A program made the position numbers and the translations under genes. 64,000 nt of DNA from JAAFHZ01 sp964247085 (GTDB lineage: Bacteria; Cyanobacteriota; Cyanobacteriia; Cyanobacteriales; Chamaesiphonaceae). The stretch spans positions 92,808 to 156,807 of the forward strand of contig CAXTSX010000003.1 in assembly GCA_964247085.1 (NCBI GenBank), in the 5' to 3' direction. The notes under the pieces are model-generated. The model was not told the origin of the DNA. It ran no database searches and worked only from the letters and a program-made list of their open reading frames with translations. The stretch's first letter is position 1. Each line of letters opens with the position of its first letter. Positions 52,531 to 62,568 of this stretch are shown one piece after another.

Positions 52531-52995
52531 ATGTCTGCCACCCCGCTCCCGCCCGCCGTTACCCAGCTCATTGAGACTCTGAAATTACAACCTCATCCCG
52601 AAGGTGGTTTTTACCGCGAAACCTGGCGATCGGATCTTTCTTTACCCCAATCAGCTCTGCCCGCTGGCTACACAGGGGATAGATCAGCCGGAACTGCCAT
52701 TTTATTTCTCCTCCCTACCGGCCATTTTTCTCAGTGGCACCGGGTGCGATCGGCTGAGTTATGGTTTCATCAAGCAGGTGACCCACTGGAATTATCGATC
52801 GCTGAAACCTTAGACGAAACATCACAAGCAATTCATCTTGGCCAAGATGTTTGCTTTCAAGCAGTGGTACCGCCGAATTTTTGGCAAAAAGCTCAGCCAG
52901 TAGTGGGTGAAGCTGGCTATGCCTTAGTCGCCTGTGTAGTGGTTCCCGGCTTTGACTTTGCTGACTTTGAACTCACTATTAGACCTGATGCCTAG
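52531..52995 (+). CDS. Cupin_5 (DUF985) protein
   Basis: 154 residues. LQPHPEGGFYRETWRSD, then AILFLLPTGHFSQWHRVRSA, ELWFHQAGDPLELSI and VPPNFWQKAQPV. DUF985 is a metal-binding cupin family of unclear reaction. It overlaps the next gene by 8 bp (ATGCCTAG), suggesting coupled translation. Confidence 0.88.
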   Translation: MSATPLPPAVTQLIETLKLQPHPEGGFYRETWRSDLSLPQSALPAGYTGDRSAGTAILFLLPTGHFSQWHRVRSAELWFHQAGDPLELSIAETLDETSQAIHLGQDVCFQAVVPPNFWQKAQPVVGEAGYALVACVVVPGFDFADFELTIRPDA

Positions 52996-54052
52996 TATTA
53001 CCATTATTGGCTGTGGCATCGTGGGGGCTACCATTGCCTACGAATTTAGTCAGTTGCCCGACTGGGATGTGGTGGTAATCGATCGACATTCCCAACCCGC
53101 CCAAGAATCAACCGGTGCGGCGTTAGGTTTACTAATGGCGGTCATTAGCCAAAAAACCAAAGGCCGTGCTTGGCAACTGCGCCAAGAGGGTCTTAATTAC
53201 TATCACCGCTTAATTCCGCAACTAGCGGCGGCTGGATTACCAGTCGCTCATAATGCTCAAGGAATGCTCAAGTTGCTGAATTCAGCAGATGACCTTACCA
53301 AATGGCAATCTCTAGCTCAGGTTCGAGCTGCCCAAGGCTGGCCACTCGAAATTTGGGATCACGATCAGGTGATTCACTATCTTCCCCAGATCAATCCCGA
53401 ATCTTTTAACCAGGCGATCTATTCCCCCGCCGATTGGCAGATTCATCCCCCTCAGTTAACTCGCGCCCTCGTCACTGCGGCTCAGCAAAGAGGTGTGCAA
53501 TTTCAATGGAAAACAACCATCACCACTATTGACGACTTAACAACAGACTGGGTGGTAGTCGCTGCTGGTTTAGGAAGTATGGCTATTAGTAAAAATCTGG
53601 ACAGTGGCGATCGCCCCATCGAACTCCTGCCCGTACTGGGTCAGGCCATCCACTACCGTTTACCAAAAATTCTGGGTATTGACGACTTTCAACCAGTAGT
53701 TACTGGTGATGACCTGCATATTGTCCCGCTAGGGGGCGGGGAATATTGGGTAGGAGCGACGGTGGAATTCCCGATCGGTGATGCGATCGAAGCTCAACCA
53801 AAACAGTTAGCCATGCTCAAAGACCAGGCGATCGGCTACTGCCCAGCGTTAGCCCAGGCCGAAATTGTGCAGACTTGGCAGGGTCTCCGTCCCCGGCCAG
53901 TGGGCAGACCTGCTCCAGTGATTGAAACTTGCCCTGGTCAAGAGCGAGTGTTGGTGGCGACAGGTCACTATCGTAATGGCGTGCTGCTAGCACCGGCTAC
54001 TGCTGGTTTAATCCAAGAAATGGTCGGCGCAAAAAAAGTCTCCCATCACTGA
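52988..54052 (+). CDS. FAD-dependent amino-acid/glycine oxidase-like oxidoreductase
   Basis: About 354 residues from ATG 52988, with MPSITIIGCGIVGATIAYEF as the FAD-binding GxGxxG. An upstream ATG at 52952 lies within the DUF985 gene and precedes the Rossmann motif by non-family residues. The interior has STGAALGLLMAVIS, DWVVVAAGLGS and, at the end, TWQGLRPRPVGRPAPVIETC and LVATGHYRNGVLLAPAT, a DadA/ThiO-like fold. ThiO (glycine oxidase for thiamine) or a D-amino-acid dehydrogenase are both possible. Confidence 0.85.
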   Translation: MPSITIIGCGIVGATIAYEFSQLPDWDVVVIDRHSQPAQESTGAALGLLMAVISQKTKGRAWQLRQEGLNYYHRLIPQLAAAGLPVAHNAQGMLKLLNSADDLTKWQSLAQVRAAQGWPLEIWDHDQVIHYLPQINPESFNQAIYSPADWQIHPPQLTRALVTAAQQRGVQFQWKTTITTIDDLTTDWVVVAAGLGSMAISKNLDSGDRPIELLPVLGQAIHYRLPKILGIDDFQPVVTGDDLHIVPLGGGEYWVGATVEFPIGDAIEAQPKQLAMLKDQAIGYCPALAQAEIVQTWQGLRPRPVGRPAPVIETCPGQERVLVATGHYRNGVLLAPATAGLIQEMVGAKKVSHH

Positions 54053-54075
54053 GAGACTTACTTGGTTCATTTTTT
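54036..54075 (+). terminator. Terminator after the FAD oxidoreductase
   Basis: AAGTCTC, a 10-nt loop, GAGACTT (54036-54059), followed by CTTGGTTCATTTTTTGG. It overlaps the gene's stop codon region. Confidence 0.6.
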
Positions 54076-54120
54076 GGTTCTATTTTTTAAGTTGAAATCT
54101 ACCTATATAAATGTTGAGAG

Positions 54121-54141
54121 CCTTCGGCTTCTAGCCGAGGG
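54121..54141 (-). terminator. Hairpin downstream of the CheA core gene
   Basis: CCTTCGGCT TCT AGCCGAGGG forms a 9-bp stem (one G-T) just past the 3' end of the minus-strand gene at 54148. No U-run follows on that strand, so it is a weak candidate. Confidence 0.4.
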
Positions 54142-54147
54142 AGTACG

Positions 54148-56796
54148 TCAAACAATGGCTAAAACTTCACCCTTAATCATCCGTTTGACAGCTGCCAACA
54201 AGGCATCTTCGAGATAAGGTTTGATGAAGTAACCGCTAGCTCCCAAATCGGAGGCAATTTGGCGATGTCGATCGGAACCCCGCGAAGTCAACATGGCCAT
54301 CGGCAGCTTCTTCAGGGTTTCATCTTGCATGACTTTAGCTAGTAACTCTAATCCATCCATTCGAGGCATTTCAATATCACAGAAGATGATGTCACAAGGT
54401 AAGCCAGCGCGGAGTTTATCCCAGGCTTCTTGGCCATCTCGGGCCTGTTCTACTCGATAACCAGCCCGAGTAAAGGTGAGAGATAACAACTGACGCACCG
54501 TAATCGAGTCATCGACTACCAAGACTATTGGTTCCTTCTGAGCTGGTTGATCCTGAACGATGTCATTGACTGACCACAGACCACTTTGTTGTCTACTGAT
54601 TAACCCGTTAGCCAGATCAATTAATTCAACCACATCAGCGATCGGGATGATCCGACCATCTCCTAAGACTGTGGCACCAGCAATGCCGACTGGCTTCGGC
54701 GCTGGGCCTTGGAGGGGTTTAATCACAATTTCTTGCTCACCAATTACTCGATCGACTTGTACCGCAATTAGCTGTCCACCACTGCGCAAGACAATTAGCG
54801 ATACCAGTTCTTCTTTCTCTTCTAAATTGTTGTAGTAACTAACCTGGCGTACCGGTCGATTAAAGGATAGTAAATCGGATAGTGGCCTAAAAGGCATCAA
54901 CTGATTTCGCCAATGGAAGCATTGTTGACCGGCATCATTGATAATAACGTCTTCTTTCTTAATATCTTGGCTGTCCTCAATGCCATCCATCGGGAAGGCC
55001 AGACCGGCATCCTTATTAACGGCAATCAGAGACTTGGCAATACTCAAAGCTAAGGGCAGTCGGATAGTGAAAGTAGTACCCTGACCTAGAGTGGACTCGG
55101 TGGTGATGGTACCACGAATTTCTTGCAAACTGCTCAGTACCACATCCATACCCACGCCCCGACCAGCTAGTTCGTCGGCCTGATCCTTCGTCGAAAAACT
55201 GGGTAAGAATAATAAGTCATAGACTTCTGACTTGGTCATCGTGACCGATTGAGCGGAGGTGATCACCCCTTTTTCGATCGCTTTAGTTTTCACCCGTTCA
55301 ATGTCTATACCGGCACCATCATCACTAAGAGAAATAATAGTTTGGGTACCCTGATGAATGGCCCGAATTGTAATTGAACCAACTGCCGCTTTACCAGCAG
55401 CCAAACGTACTTCTGGTGACTCAATACCATGAGCGATCGCATTATTTACCATATGTACCAGCGGATCATTCAGGCTTTCTAAGATCACCTTATCGATCAT
55501 CGTATCCCGGCCTTCGATATGCAAATCGACCTGCTTGCCGTACTTCAAGCCATTATCACGCACCCCCCGCTGCAATCGATCGGCTGTTTGAGCAAATTGC
55601 AACATCCGACTTTTGTTTAAGTCTTCTTGCAACTGACTATTAATTTGGCGGAGGCTGCGAGTTACCTCCGTGCTGTTATCCACTACGAATTCAATATCAG
55701 AGGTAGATTCCCGAATCCTTACGGTCAGCTCAATCATCTGCTGTGAAAGCAAGTGAATAGGCGTAAACCGATCCATTTCTAGTGGATCATATTCAATCTC
55801 AGCCATTGTCCCTTCAGCGTCATATTCGCTGGGAATCACCGGTTTATTCTGCTGATGTTGACGATTGGCCAACAGGGAACTTTCTAGCAAAGATTTTTCA
55901 TACAAATCCTGCATACTTTTTCCCACTTCGTTCATGTTCTGAACTTCCAGAAGAAGTTTGTCCACAAACTGGCGTAGTCTGTTTTGATCTTGCTCCAGGG
56001 TATTGCGATTGACAACTAATTCCCCAGCTAAATTATTGAGATTATTTAAGCTTTTAACAGAGACCCGCATCGTCTGTTCAAAAGTTCGCTGCTTTTTACT
56101 CCGAGAAGCTGGTTTAATAGCAACTGTGTGTTCTATTTTTTTGCTTTCCACATGTTGCAGCATTTTCTCAATCTGCAAAAATTCATCATCATCTTGAATA
56201 GTCTTGCTGATCAGAGGTGCAACATCGGCTAAGAGTGAGTCAAGATTATCAAAATCTGCTGAGGGTTCAACTGAACTAGCTTCACAATCAGTATTAGCTA
56301 GTAAACTGTCTAGTTGATCTAGATTTGCGCTATTAAATGTGTTTAAATCAATGTTTTCAAAGTGTTGATCTGTATCCCATTCTGACTCCGCAAAACTTAA
56401 GTCTAGATCAGAAAAATTATTACTTAGGTACTCGTCAGTAGCAATATGTTCCGAGTCAAAACTAATGTCCAATGAATCAAAAACGTCATCACTCACCTCA
56501 CCACTGATAGCTACTTCGGCTGAGGCCAAGATTTCCACATCGCCGAAACTTAATTCCTCTAATACCATTTCATTCAAATTGTCTATGGATAATTGATCTG
56601 AAGAAGAATCAAAATCGAGGGCAGCAAAGTCGTCATGGTTGAGATCACTGGCTGTTGATATAGCCAGCATGTTTAGCTCTAAATCTTCTAGGTCTAGAGC
56701 TGTTAATTCTCCTGACATCTGGATGTCATCGATCGAAATATCTCCAGGTAGCATAGTGGTTTTAGTGAAAGGATTTAAGTTTTCTAGATTAATCAA
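54148..56796 (-). CDS. pilL-C: CheA-type kinase core with CheW and receiver domains (PilL-C / HmpE-like)
   Basis: 882 residues. The acidic N-terminus (1-210) lacks an Hpt domain. Then follow the dimerisation region (RTFEQTMRVSVKSLNNLNNL), the ATPase with N box LVHMVNNAIAHGIES, G1 SDDGAGIDIER, RGVGMDVVLSSLQEIRG and GTTFTIRLPLALSIAKSLI, a CheW domain (MPFRPLSDLL, SLIVLRSGGQLIAVQVDRVI), and a receiver (VLVVDDSITVRQLLSLTFTR, phospho-Asp in IIFCDIEMPRMDG, Lys in GYFIKPY). The Hpt partner is the upstream gene. It corresponds to the C-terminal part of the split PilL of Synechocystis. The start is TTG 56796; an ATG at 56754 is the alternative. Confidence 0.93.
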   Translation of the reverse strand: MINLENLNPFTKTTMLPGDISIDDIQMSGELTALDLEDLELNMLAISTASDLNHDDFAALDFDSSSDQLSIDNLNEMVLEELSFGDVEILASAEVAISGEVSDDVFDSLDISFDSEHIATDEYLSNNFSDLDLSFAESEWDTDQHFENIDLNTFNSANLDQLDSLLANTDCEASSVEPSADFDNLDSLLADVAPLISKTIQDDDEFLQIEKMLQHVESKKIEHTVAIKPASRSKKQRTFEQTMRVSVKSLNNLNNLAGELVVNRNTLEQDQNRLRQFVDKLLLEVQNMNEVGKSMQDLYEKSLLESSLLANRQHQQNKPVIPSEYDAEGTMAEIEYDPLEMDRFTPIHLLSQQMIELTVRIRESTSDIEFVVDNSTEVTRSLRQINSQLQEDLNKSRMLQFAQTADRLQRGVRDNGLKYGKQVDLHIEGRDTMIDKVILESLNDPLVHMVNNAIAHGIESPEVRLAAGKAAVGSITIRAIHQGTQTIISLSDDGAGIDIERVKTKAIEKGVITSAQSVTMTKSEVYDLLFLPSFSTKDQADELAGRGVGMDVVLSSLQEIRGTITTESTLGQGTTFTIRLPLALSIAKSLIAVNKDAGLAFPMDGIEDSQDIKKEDVIINDAGQQCFHWRNQLMPFRPLSDLLSFNRPVRQVSYYNNLEEKEELVSLIVLRSGGQLIAVQVDRVIGEQEIVIKPLQGPAPKPVGIAGATVLGDGRIIPIADVVELIDLANGLISRQQSGLWSVNDIVQDQPAQKEPIVLVVDDSITVRQLLSLTFTRAGYRVEQARDGQEAWDKLRAGLPCDIIFCDIEMPRMDGLELLAKVMQDETLKKLPMAMLTSRGSDRHRQIASDLGASGYFIKPYLEDALLAAVKRMIKGEVLAIV

Positions 56797-56809
56797 GGGG
56801 TTCTGAGCC

Positions 56810-58975
56810 TCAGTTAGCTTTAACTAAACTGTCAAGGGCGTCAATTTGGTTAGAACTAACTGAGGCTTGCAAAAAATCCGACAAATCCTCCAGATTTTCC
56901 AGCTCTAACTCTGGATCCAGGTTACCGTTAATCATAATTTGATTGAGATCTGTTATATCTGCATCGGTTGTTTGAGTATCTGCCAAAAGATCGTCAAATA
57001 CAGCTAGTTCTCGCCACTCTCCCGGATTAGAAGATATGGGTTTGCTCTGAGACGGTGGTACATTCAGACTTTTTAACATCAATTCATCTAAAGTTGGTAA
57101 AGCAGAGACATTTGGTTGCGAATCGACACTGAAAATATTCGATATTTCCAAATCAGTGGAAGGCTGTGATGAAAAATCGAAGGTGAATTGATCATCATCA
57201 AATTCAAAAAAGTCTAATATTAAATTATTTCGATCTTGAACAAGATTGTCTTTTTCTCTATTCATAGATTTCTCTACTGCAAATTGAGGAAAATTATCAG
57301 TATCTAAAATAGATGAATCTTTTTGAATTAGACTGTTTTCGACAGCGAAATCTGTGACAATGGGCTGCTCTGAATTGAATGCAGATAATTCTTCTGATTC
57401 TTCTGCTTTTTCCTCGAAATTAAATAAATTTTCTGGGATGCTTTCCTCTTCAATGTTAATCAGAGAAAAAGAAGTATCAGGTTGAATACAAGTATTAATT
57501 GTCGGAATAATTAGATCCGAATTATTACTAATTGGTGAAGCTGACCATTCATCTATTTTTGGAGAAGAAATCAATGGCTCTTGATAATCTACTATTGCTT
57601 CATCTGGGATATCGGCAAGCAGGCCACTCCAGTCTATTTCTTGACCATTCTGACTATTTAAAGACGATGTATTTGAATGAATAGCTGGACAGTCTGTTTT
57701 GACATCGTCTTCCATAAACAGCTCTGAATTACCGGGCTCTTCAAAGTTGAATTGTGGTAGATTGACAGTCGGTTTTAGTTCGGTGCTGTGGGCTAGACTG
57801 GAATTTGGTGCATCTAGATCTAGATTTAGTATGGGTAGTGGTCTTTCAAAAATATCTTCATCCCACAGAGTAGTCGATTGCCAATTTTCTTCAGGATGAG
57901 AGGATTTGTCGGCATTATCAAAAGCAAGAACATCTTCATATTGTACCCAAGTACCATCAGCGGTTATTTCTTCATCAAATAACTGCATGAACTCACCTAG
58001 TTCATAACTGTCAGCTGATTTTTCTAAATTATTTTTTTGGTTAAATGAATTGATCATAGAATCAGCTGCCACATGATCATATTTCTTTGAAGCTGTTGGC
58101 CAAGTGTTGATTTGTTTTCCTTCATCTAAGCTTGTTTCATCTGACCACAAACTACTTTCTGATGTATCAAAATTTTCATGAGTAGATGTAACCGTTAAAT
58201 CTGTTAGCGCTTCTGTCGCAAGTAATTCATTGAGTTCTGGTGGGTTGGCAATGCCCTGGTGATTACCATTGATTACTAAAAGCTGGGCTTGTTTGATGGC
58301 ATTGGGAATCGTTTTACGGAGTTGATCTATCTGAATTAATGGATTATTAATCGCTACCTGGCAACTAGTCAAAAGGTTTGTCCAAGCACTAAAATCAAAA
58401 TCTTTGCCTAATTCACCAATTTTTTGGCAAACATCTGATAACGCTGCTCTGGTTATGTTATCGGCTTGGGGTTTGCCGGATAAAGCCTCAAACTGTCGTA
58501 GGTTGTGATTGACATAACTACCAAATGCTTTTTCGATCGCTAAATTTGGTAAGAAATCATTGCTATCGAGATTTGGTTCACATTGCTCGTAATTGCCAAA
58601 ATATACTTGAATCTTCCCGAATACTTCTTCCTGTGCTAAGCTAGCCGGTGGTAATTGCTGGTGACGAAGGATTTGGAGAGCTAGACTCAATATTTCAAAA
58701 CCCTCGAGGAGTAAGTTTTGGAGTGATTCATCTACGGACAAGGACTTTTCGTTGATTTGTTTGAATGCTTGCTCAAAGTAATGACCAATCTGTTGAATAG
58801 TATCTAGCTCCAGCATGGCCGCGCCTCCTTTAATAGAGTGAGCGGCACGAAACACTTCTTTAATGTGTGCTGGTTCAGATAACAAATGTGGTGCGATTAG
58901 CCTTTCTTCGATCACACGCAAATGTTCTTGAGCTTCATCCAAAAAATAACCAATGATTTTGTCTTGTTGTGCCAT
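56810..58975 (-). CDS. pilL-N: Hpt-domain protein, N-terminal half of a split CheA (PilL-N-like)
   Basis: About 721 residues from ATG 58975 (a TTG at 58987 would add four). The Hpt domain is at the N-terminus, with the phospho-acceptor His in VFRAAHSIKGGAAMLELDTI. The remainder is long, acidic, low-complexity (DEEITADGTWVQYEDVLAF, LDLDAPNSSLAHSTEL) with repeated hydrophobic-acidic motifs like those in the kinase protein's N-terminus. It ends 13 bp before the kinase-core gene. The likely function is to receive phosphate from the kinase and pass it on. Split CheA is known for Synechocystis PilL, where the halves are in different places. Confidence 0.88.
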   Translation of the reverse strand: MAQQDKIIGYFLDEAQEHLRVIEERLIAPHLLSEPAHIKEVFRAAHSIKGGAAMLELDTIQQIGHYFEQAFKQINEKSLSVDESLQNLLLEGFEILSLALQILRHQQLPPASLAQEEVFGKIQVYFGNYEQCEPNLDSNDFLPNLAIEKAFGSYVNHNLRQFEALSGKPQADNITRAALSDVCQKIGELGKDFDFSAWTNLLTSCQVAINNPLIQIDQLRKTIPNAIKQAQLLVINGNHQGIANPPELNELLATEALTDLTVTSTHENFDTSESSLWSDETSLDEGKQINTWPTASKKYDHVAADSMINSFNQKNNLEKSADSYELGEFMQLFDEEITADGTWVQYEDVLAFDNADKSSHPEENWQSTTLWDEDIFERPLPILNLDLDAPNSSLAHSTELKPTVNLPQFNFEEPGNSELFMEDDVKTDCPAIHSNTSSLNSQNGQEIDWSGLLADIPDEAIVDYQEPLISSPKIDEWSASPISNNSDLIIPTINTCIQPDTSFSLINIEEESIPENLFNFEEKAEESEELSAFNSEQPIVTDFAVENSLIQKDSSILDTDNFPQFAVEKSMNREKDNLVQDRNNLILDFFEFDDDQFTFDFSSQPSTDLEISNIFSVDSQPNVSALPTLDELMLKSLNVPPSQSKPISSNPGEWRELAVFDDLLADTQTTDADITDLNQIMINGNLDPELELENLEDLSDFLQASVSSNQIDALDSLVKAN

Positions 58976-59023
58976 GATTTTTGCCAACTGAATTTTCAGC
59001 CAAATTATTTTACTGGGTAGCGA

Positions 59024-61543
59024 TTATTCCACTTTAAAGCGTTCTACATAGGTCAAGAGGTTTCGAGCCACAATTACCAAGTTTTCCAGAGAAGAAGATA
59101 CTTTCTGTGCTTCTTGAGAGGTGGATTGCGCCTGAATTTCTACGGACTGGATGACTGCTGTTACAGACTTGGAAGTTTCTCGTTGTTCAATGGTGTCGCT
59201 AGTAATCGAACGTACCAAGGAATCAATCCGGTTGGAGACCTGAATGATGTCATCTAGGGATGTTTTAGCCTGCTCTGCTAGTTTAGTTCCCCGAATTACT
59301 TGCTGGGTTCCTTGTTCCATCGCTGCCATTACTGAGCCAGTTTCACTCTGAATTTGTAATACGATTTGCTCGATTTCTTTCAGGGCTTTAGCACTTCTGT
59401 CTGCTAGCTGTCTAACTTCGTCAGCAACGATCGCAAAACCTTTGCCCGCTTCGCCAGCCCGAGCAGCCTCAATACTGGCATTCAGTGCTAACAAGTTGGT
59501 TCGAGAAGCAATCTGAGAGATCACTGCGACAATTTGACCAATTTGCTGGGAAGATTCGGCTAAGCGTTTTACTTTACGAGTACTTTCGGCTACCGTTTCT
59601 CGAATTTCCATAATACCGGCTACCGTTCTTTCTACCGCTTCTCCCCCCTTGAGGGCGCTGGCGGAAGCGGTAAGAGCTACTTCTTCTGATTCTCGAGCGC
59701 TTTCAGCGACTCGTTTAATAGAAGAGGTCATCATTTGCACCGAGTTTACGGTGACGGCTAGTTCTTCGGCTTGGTGCAGGGCATCGGAGGATAACCGACG
59801 GGCGAAGGCTTCACTTTCAGTAGAACTGTTGTTTACTTGAACTGCTGCTGTTTGTACCTGTTGGACAATTTGACGCAGACTGTCGATCGTTAAGTTGAAT
59901 GAATCTGCCACAGCACCAAGCACATCAGCAGTAACCTCGGCCTTAACTGTTAAGTCTCCCCGCGCAGCGCCTTCTACATCATCAAGGAGTCGAATTACCT
60001 GTCTTTGTAGCTCATCTTTAGCTTGTTCCATTTCCCGCGCTTTGCGCTGGGCTTCACTGTTACTAGTGACAACACCTTGCAGCATTTGGTTAAAGGATGC
60101 CGAAAGTTTTCCCAGTTCACCGGAGCCTTGGACAGTTGCTCTGGCCTTCAGATTCTTTTGAGAAACTTGCTCAAAAGTAGATTGCAGATCCAAAATCGTA
60201 TTTTCAACTTCACGGTTGTAACGACGGCTAAAGAAGGCCGTGGTCCCAAAGCTAACCGCTCCAGCTCCCAAAGCCATGAGCAGTCCAGGCATTAAGAAAA
60301 ACTGATGATCTTTATTATCTTTGGTTGGGATAACAGTGAATGCTAAGGCCATTACTACTACTGTGATAGCGGCAGCTCCACCGGCTAAACTACCAAGCAC
60401 TAAAGGCTTTTTGGCTAAAGGTGGGCTAGTGAGGCTAGCGAGTGAACCGCTAATATCACTGCGACTGTCTAGACGGTTACCAACAACCGCACTATCCTCA
60501 ATACCACTATTAATGAAAGTGGAAGTGGTATCAAATGAGGTCACATTGGATGAGTTGATGCTACCGGATAATTGCTTGCCGTTATCGATATCTGAAGCAC
60601 CTAGTAAACCAGAAGGTTCTGGCAAGCCGAAAGATGATGATTTGGTTCGATCGATAAATAAGTTCTGCGAATCCTCCGGTGGATTAGCGACAGGGAAATC
60701 GCTGAGGAAAGCTGAGTTGGAAACGTTCACTTTACCTTTAGCTACTTCGTTGGCCAAAAATCCAGAAATAAAATCAGAGGTGTTTTCTGGTTGGTCATTC
60801 AACATCCAAGAATTAGATGGGGCATCATCCAAAAGTGTTTTATCACTATTGCCATTTACGACAGGCTCTAGATCATTTGGTTGGGGTGTTGATTCAATAT
60901 TTTCGTAAGTAGCTGTAATTTTATGGAAGGGGTCACTAGCAAAAGCTTCCGTGGCCGGTTCGCCGCTAGGATAATCAAAAGCAAAAGCATCTGTTAAAGT
61001 ATCTTGCTCATTATTATGGAACCCGGTATGTGTAGGCGTGGTACTAAAAGTATGATCAGACTTTTGATTCCTTAGGAAACCGGTAGATTCCACTTGAAAT
61101 AAATCACCAGGATCTTCTGCGCCCAGCTTGCTGGCTTCAATGTCAAATTCATCATCGATCGTCAGCAAATCTGGCTGCTGCCAGGTCATTAACTCCAGCT
61201 CGCTTTGATCGTGTGGCAGTTGGTCTAGTCGGTGACCACCGGAGTCACCTTGTAAATGACTCTTGGCATAGGCAATACCATCTCGGGCATATTGCAAAGA
61301 CTGTTCATCATTGGCAATTTTTAGGACATGTTCATAGTCTTGACGACCAGTTTCATACTGTTGAAGTCCGTAGCAGTAGATATGTCCACGCAATAATCTA
61401 GTGTTGGAGTTATTAGCATAGACGGGGAGTAGCTGGTCAATAATTACTGCTGCTTTGGAGTAATCACCCTGGGAGTAAGCCTCTTCCGCCTGCTGATATT
61501 CCTTAAGGAAGTATTCCTGATCGTAATTGGGAGTAGAAACCAT
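59024..61543 (-). CDS. pilJ: Methyl-accepting chemotaxis protein with TPR N-terminus (PilJ / HmpD-like)
   Basis: 839 residues. Starts with TPR-like repeats (YFLKEYQQAEEAYSQGDYSK, LLRGHIYCYGLQQYETGRQD), then a long disordered acidic region, two helices (GSLAGGAAAITVVVMALAFT, FFLMPGLLMALGAGAVSFGT), HAMP-like segments (GDLTVKAEVTADVLGAVAD) and the MCP signalling tip with the conserved hairpin ASRTNLLALNASIEAARAGE and AGKGFAIVADEVRQLADRSA. It should signal to CheW and CheA in the type IV pilus motility pathway. No extracellular sensor loop is seen, so sensing is probably cytoplasmic or through the TPRs. Confidence 0.92.
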   Translation of the reverse strand: MVSTPNYDQEYFLKEYQQAEEAYSQGDYSKAAVIIDQLLPVYANNSNTRLLRGHIYCYGLQQYETGRQDYEHVLKIANDEQSLQYARDGIAYAKSHLQGDSGGHRLDQLPHDQSELELMTWQQPDLLTIDDEFDIEASKLGAEDPGDLFQVESTGFLRNQKSDHTFSTTPTHTGFHNNEQDTLTDAFAFDYPSGEPATEAFASDPFHKITATYENIESTPQPNDLEPVVNGNSDKTLLDDAPSNSWMLNDQPENTSDFISGFLANEVAKGKVNVSNSAFLSDFPVANPPEDSQNLFIDRTKSSSFGLPEPSGLLGASDIDNGKQLSGSINSSNVTSFDTTSTFINSGIEDSAVVGNRLDSRSDISGSLASLTSPPLAKKPLVLGSLAGGAAAITVVVMALAFTVIPTKDNKDHQFFLMPGLLMALGAGAVSFGTTAFFSRRYNREVENTILDLQSTFEQVSQKNLKARATVQGSGELGKLSASFNQMLQGVVTSNSEAQRKAREMEQAKDELQRQVIRLLDDVEGAARGDLTVKAEVTADVLGAVADSFNLTIDSLRQIVQQVQTAAVQVNNSSTESEAFARRLSSDALHQAEELAVTVNSVQMMTSSIKRVAESARESEEVALTASASALKGGEAVERTVAGIMEIRETVAESTRKVKRLAESSQQIGQIVAVISQIASRTNLLALNASIEAARAGEAGKGFAIVADEVRQLADRSAKALKEIEQIVLQIQSETGSVMAAMEQGTQQVIRGTKLAEQAKTSLDDIIQVSNRIDSLVRSITSDTIEQRETSKSVTAVIQSVEIQAQSTSQEAQKVSSSLENLVIVARNLLTYVERFKVE

Positions 61544-61661
61544 GATAGAACCTGATTAACTGTACTATGAGTGCAGAATTAAAATAAATGAACCAAGATT
61601 TTAATAGCTAACGTAAACTTGTAAAAATATTGCTGGTGAGAAGATAATTATTTTCATATAT

Positions 61662-62192
61662 TTAGCTTGCCCAACGTGCCGACGATAAAATCGCAACCTG
61701 GTCTAATAAGTACAGATGTCCATCCTCTTGATTGTCTAGAACGTATCCACCTTTGACAAAAGATAATGTACTATCTGATAATCCTTGAGCGCTAGTCAGG
61801 CTGTTAATGTCTAGCCATTCAGTGTTAGCAACGCTGTAAATGGCAAAGCCCATCACTGTTTCTTGCTCTTCTACCACTAGTATGGAGACTTCTGTTCTGT
61901 CGGTGTTCACTAGAACTGTGTCTCCAAGGAACTGTCCTAGGTCGGCAACCCAAATGACTTGACCACGCCAGTTAAATGTTCCGAGTAATAATGGTGAGGC
62001 ATTAGGAATGGGGGTGATTCGATCGGCAATTGTAGAAATAACTTCCCGAATTCCTACCGCTGGCAAGGCGAATTTTTTGCCAGATGGTACGAAAAAAGTC
62101 AAGCACAGTTCTCCTTCGCGTTGTTCCAAGCTGGGAGTGGTAACCACTGAAGTGTCTACACTACTACTCAATACATCCAGATCAAAAACCAT
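61662..62192 (-). CDS. pilI: CheW-like adaptor (PilI / HmpC-like)
   Basis: 176 residues. CheW fold: LCLTFFVPSGKKFALPAVGI, REVISTIADRITPIPNASPL, LLGTFNWRGQVIWVADLGQF and the last strand GGYVLDNQEDGHLYLLD. Couples the MCP to the CheA kinase. It follows the CheY gene by 10 bp and precedes the MCP by 118 bp, all on the minus strand. Confidence 0.92.
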   Translation of the reverse strand: MVFDLDVLSSSVDTSVVTTPSLEQREGELCLTFFVPSGKKFALPAVGIREVISTIADRITPIPNASPLLLGTFNWRGQVIWVADLGQFLGDTVLVNTDRTEVSILVVEEQETVMGFAIYSVANTEWLDINSLTSAQGLSDSTLSFVKGGYVLDNQEDGHLYLLDQVAILSSARWAS

Positions 62193-62202
62193 GTTGATAC
62201 TC

Positions 62203-62568
62203 CTAATTATTCAAGAGTTGTTGAATGGTGGCGATGAGTTCGTAAGGGTCGAAGGGCTTACAAACGTAAGCATCAGCCCCTTGTTTCATCCCCCAGTGTC
62301 GGTCAAAGTCTTCACTTTTGGAGCTGCACAAAATAACTGGTACATTTTGGGTTTTAGGGTCAGATTTTAATTTCCGACAAACCTCGTAACCATTCATCTT
62401 AGGCATCACCACATCCAAGACGACAATATCTGGCACCGTAATTAGAGCCATGTCTACAGCCTGTTCTCCATCGGTCGCAATATTGACTGTTAAGCCATTG
62501 GATTGTAAAAGTTCCTTCATCATCTCCCGCTGGGTAGTGCTGTCTTCGGCAATTAGTACTGTTCTCAT
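62203..62568 (-). CDS. pilH: CheY-like response regulator (PilH / HmpB-like)
   Basis: 121 residues, a single receiver domain. TVLIAEDSTTQREMMKELL gives the acidic pocket, DIVVLDVVMPKMNGYEVCR the phospho-Asp, VILCSSKS the Thr/Ser position and DAYVCKPFDPYELI the Lys. It is the first gene of the operon, and the promoter should lie in the 62569-63275 spacer. Confidence 0.95.
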   Translation of the reverse strand: MRTVLIAEDSTTQREMMKELLQSNGLTVNIATDGEQAVDMALITVPDIVVLDVVMPKMNGYEVCRKLKSDPKTQNVPVILCSSKSEDFDRHWGMKQGADAYVCKPFDPYELIATIQQLLNN

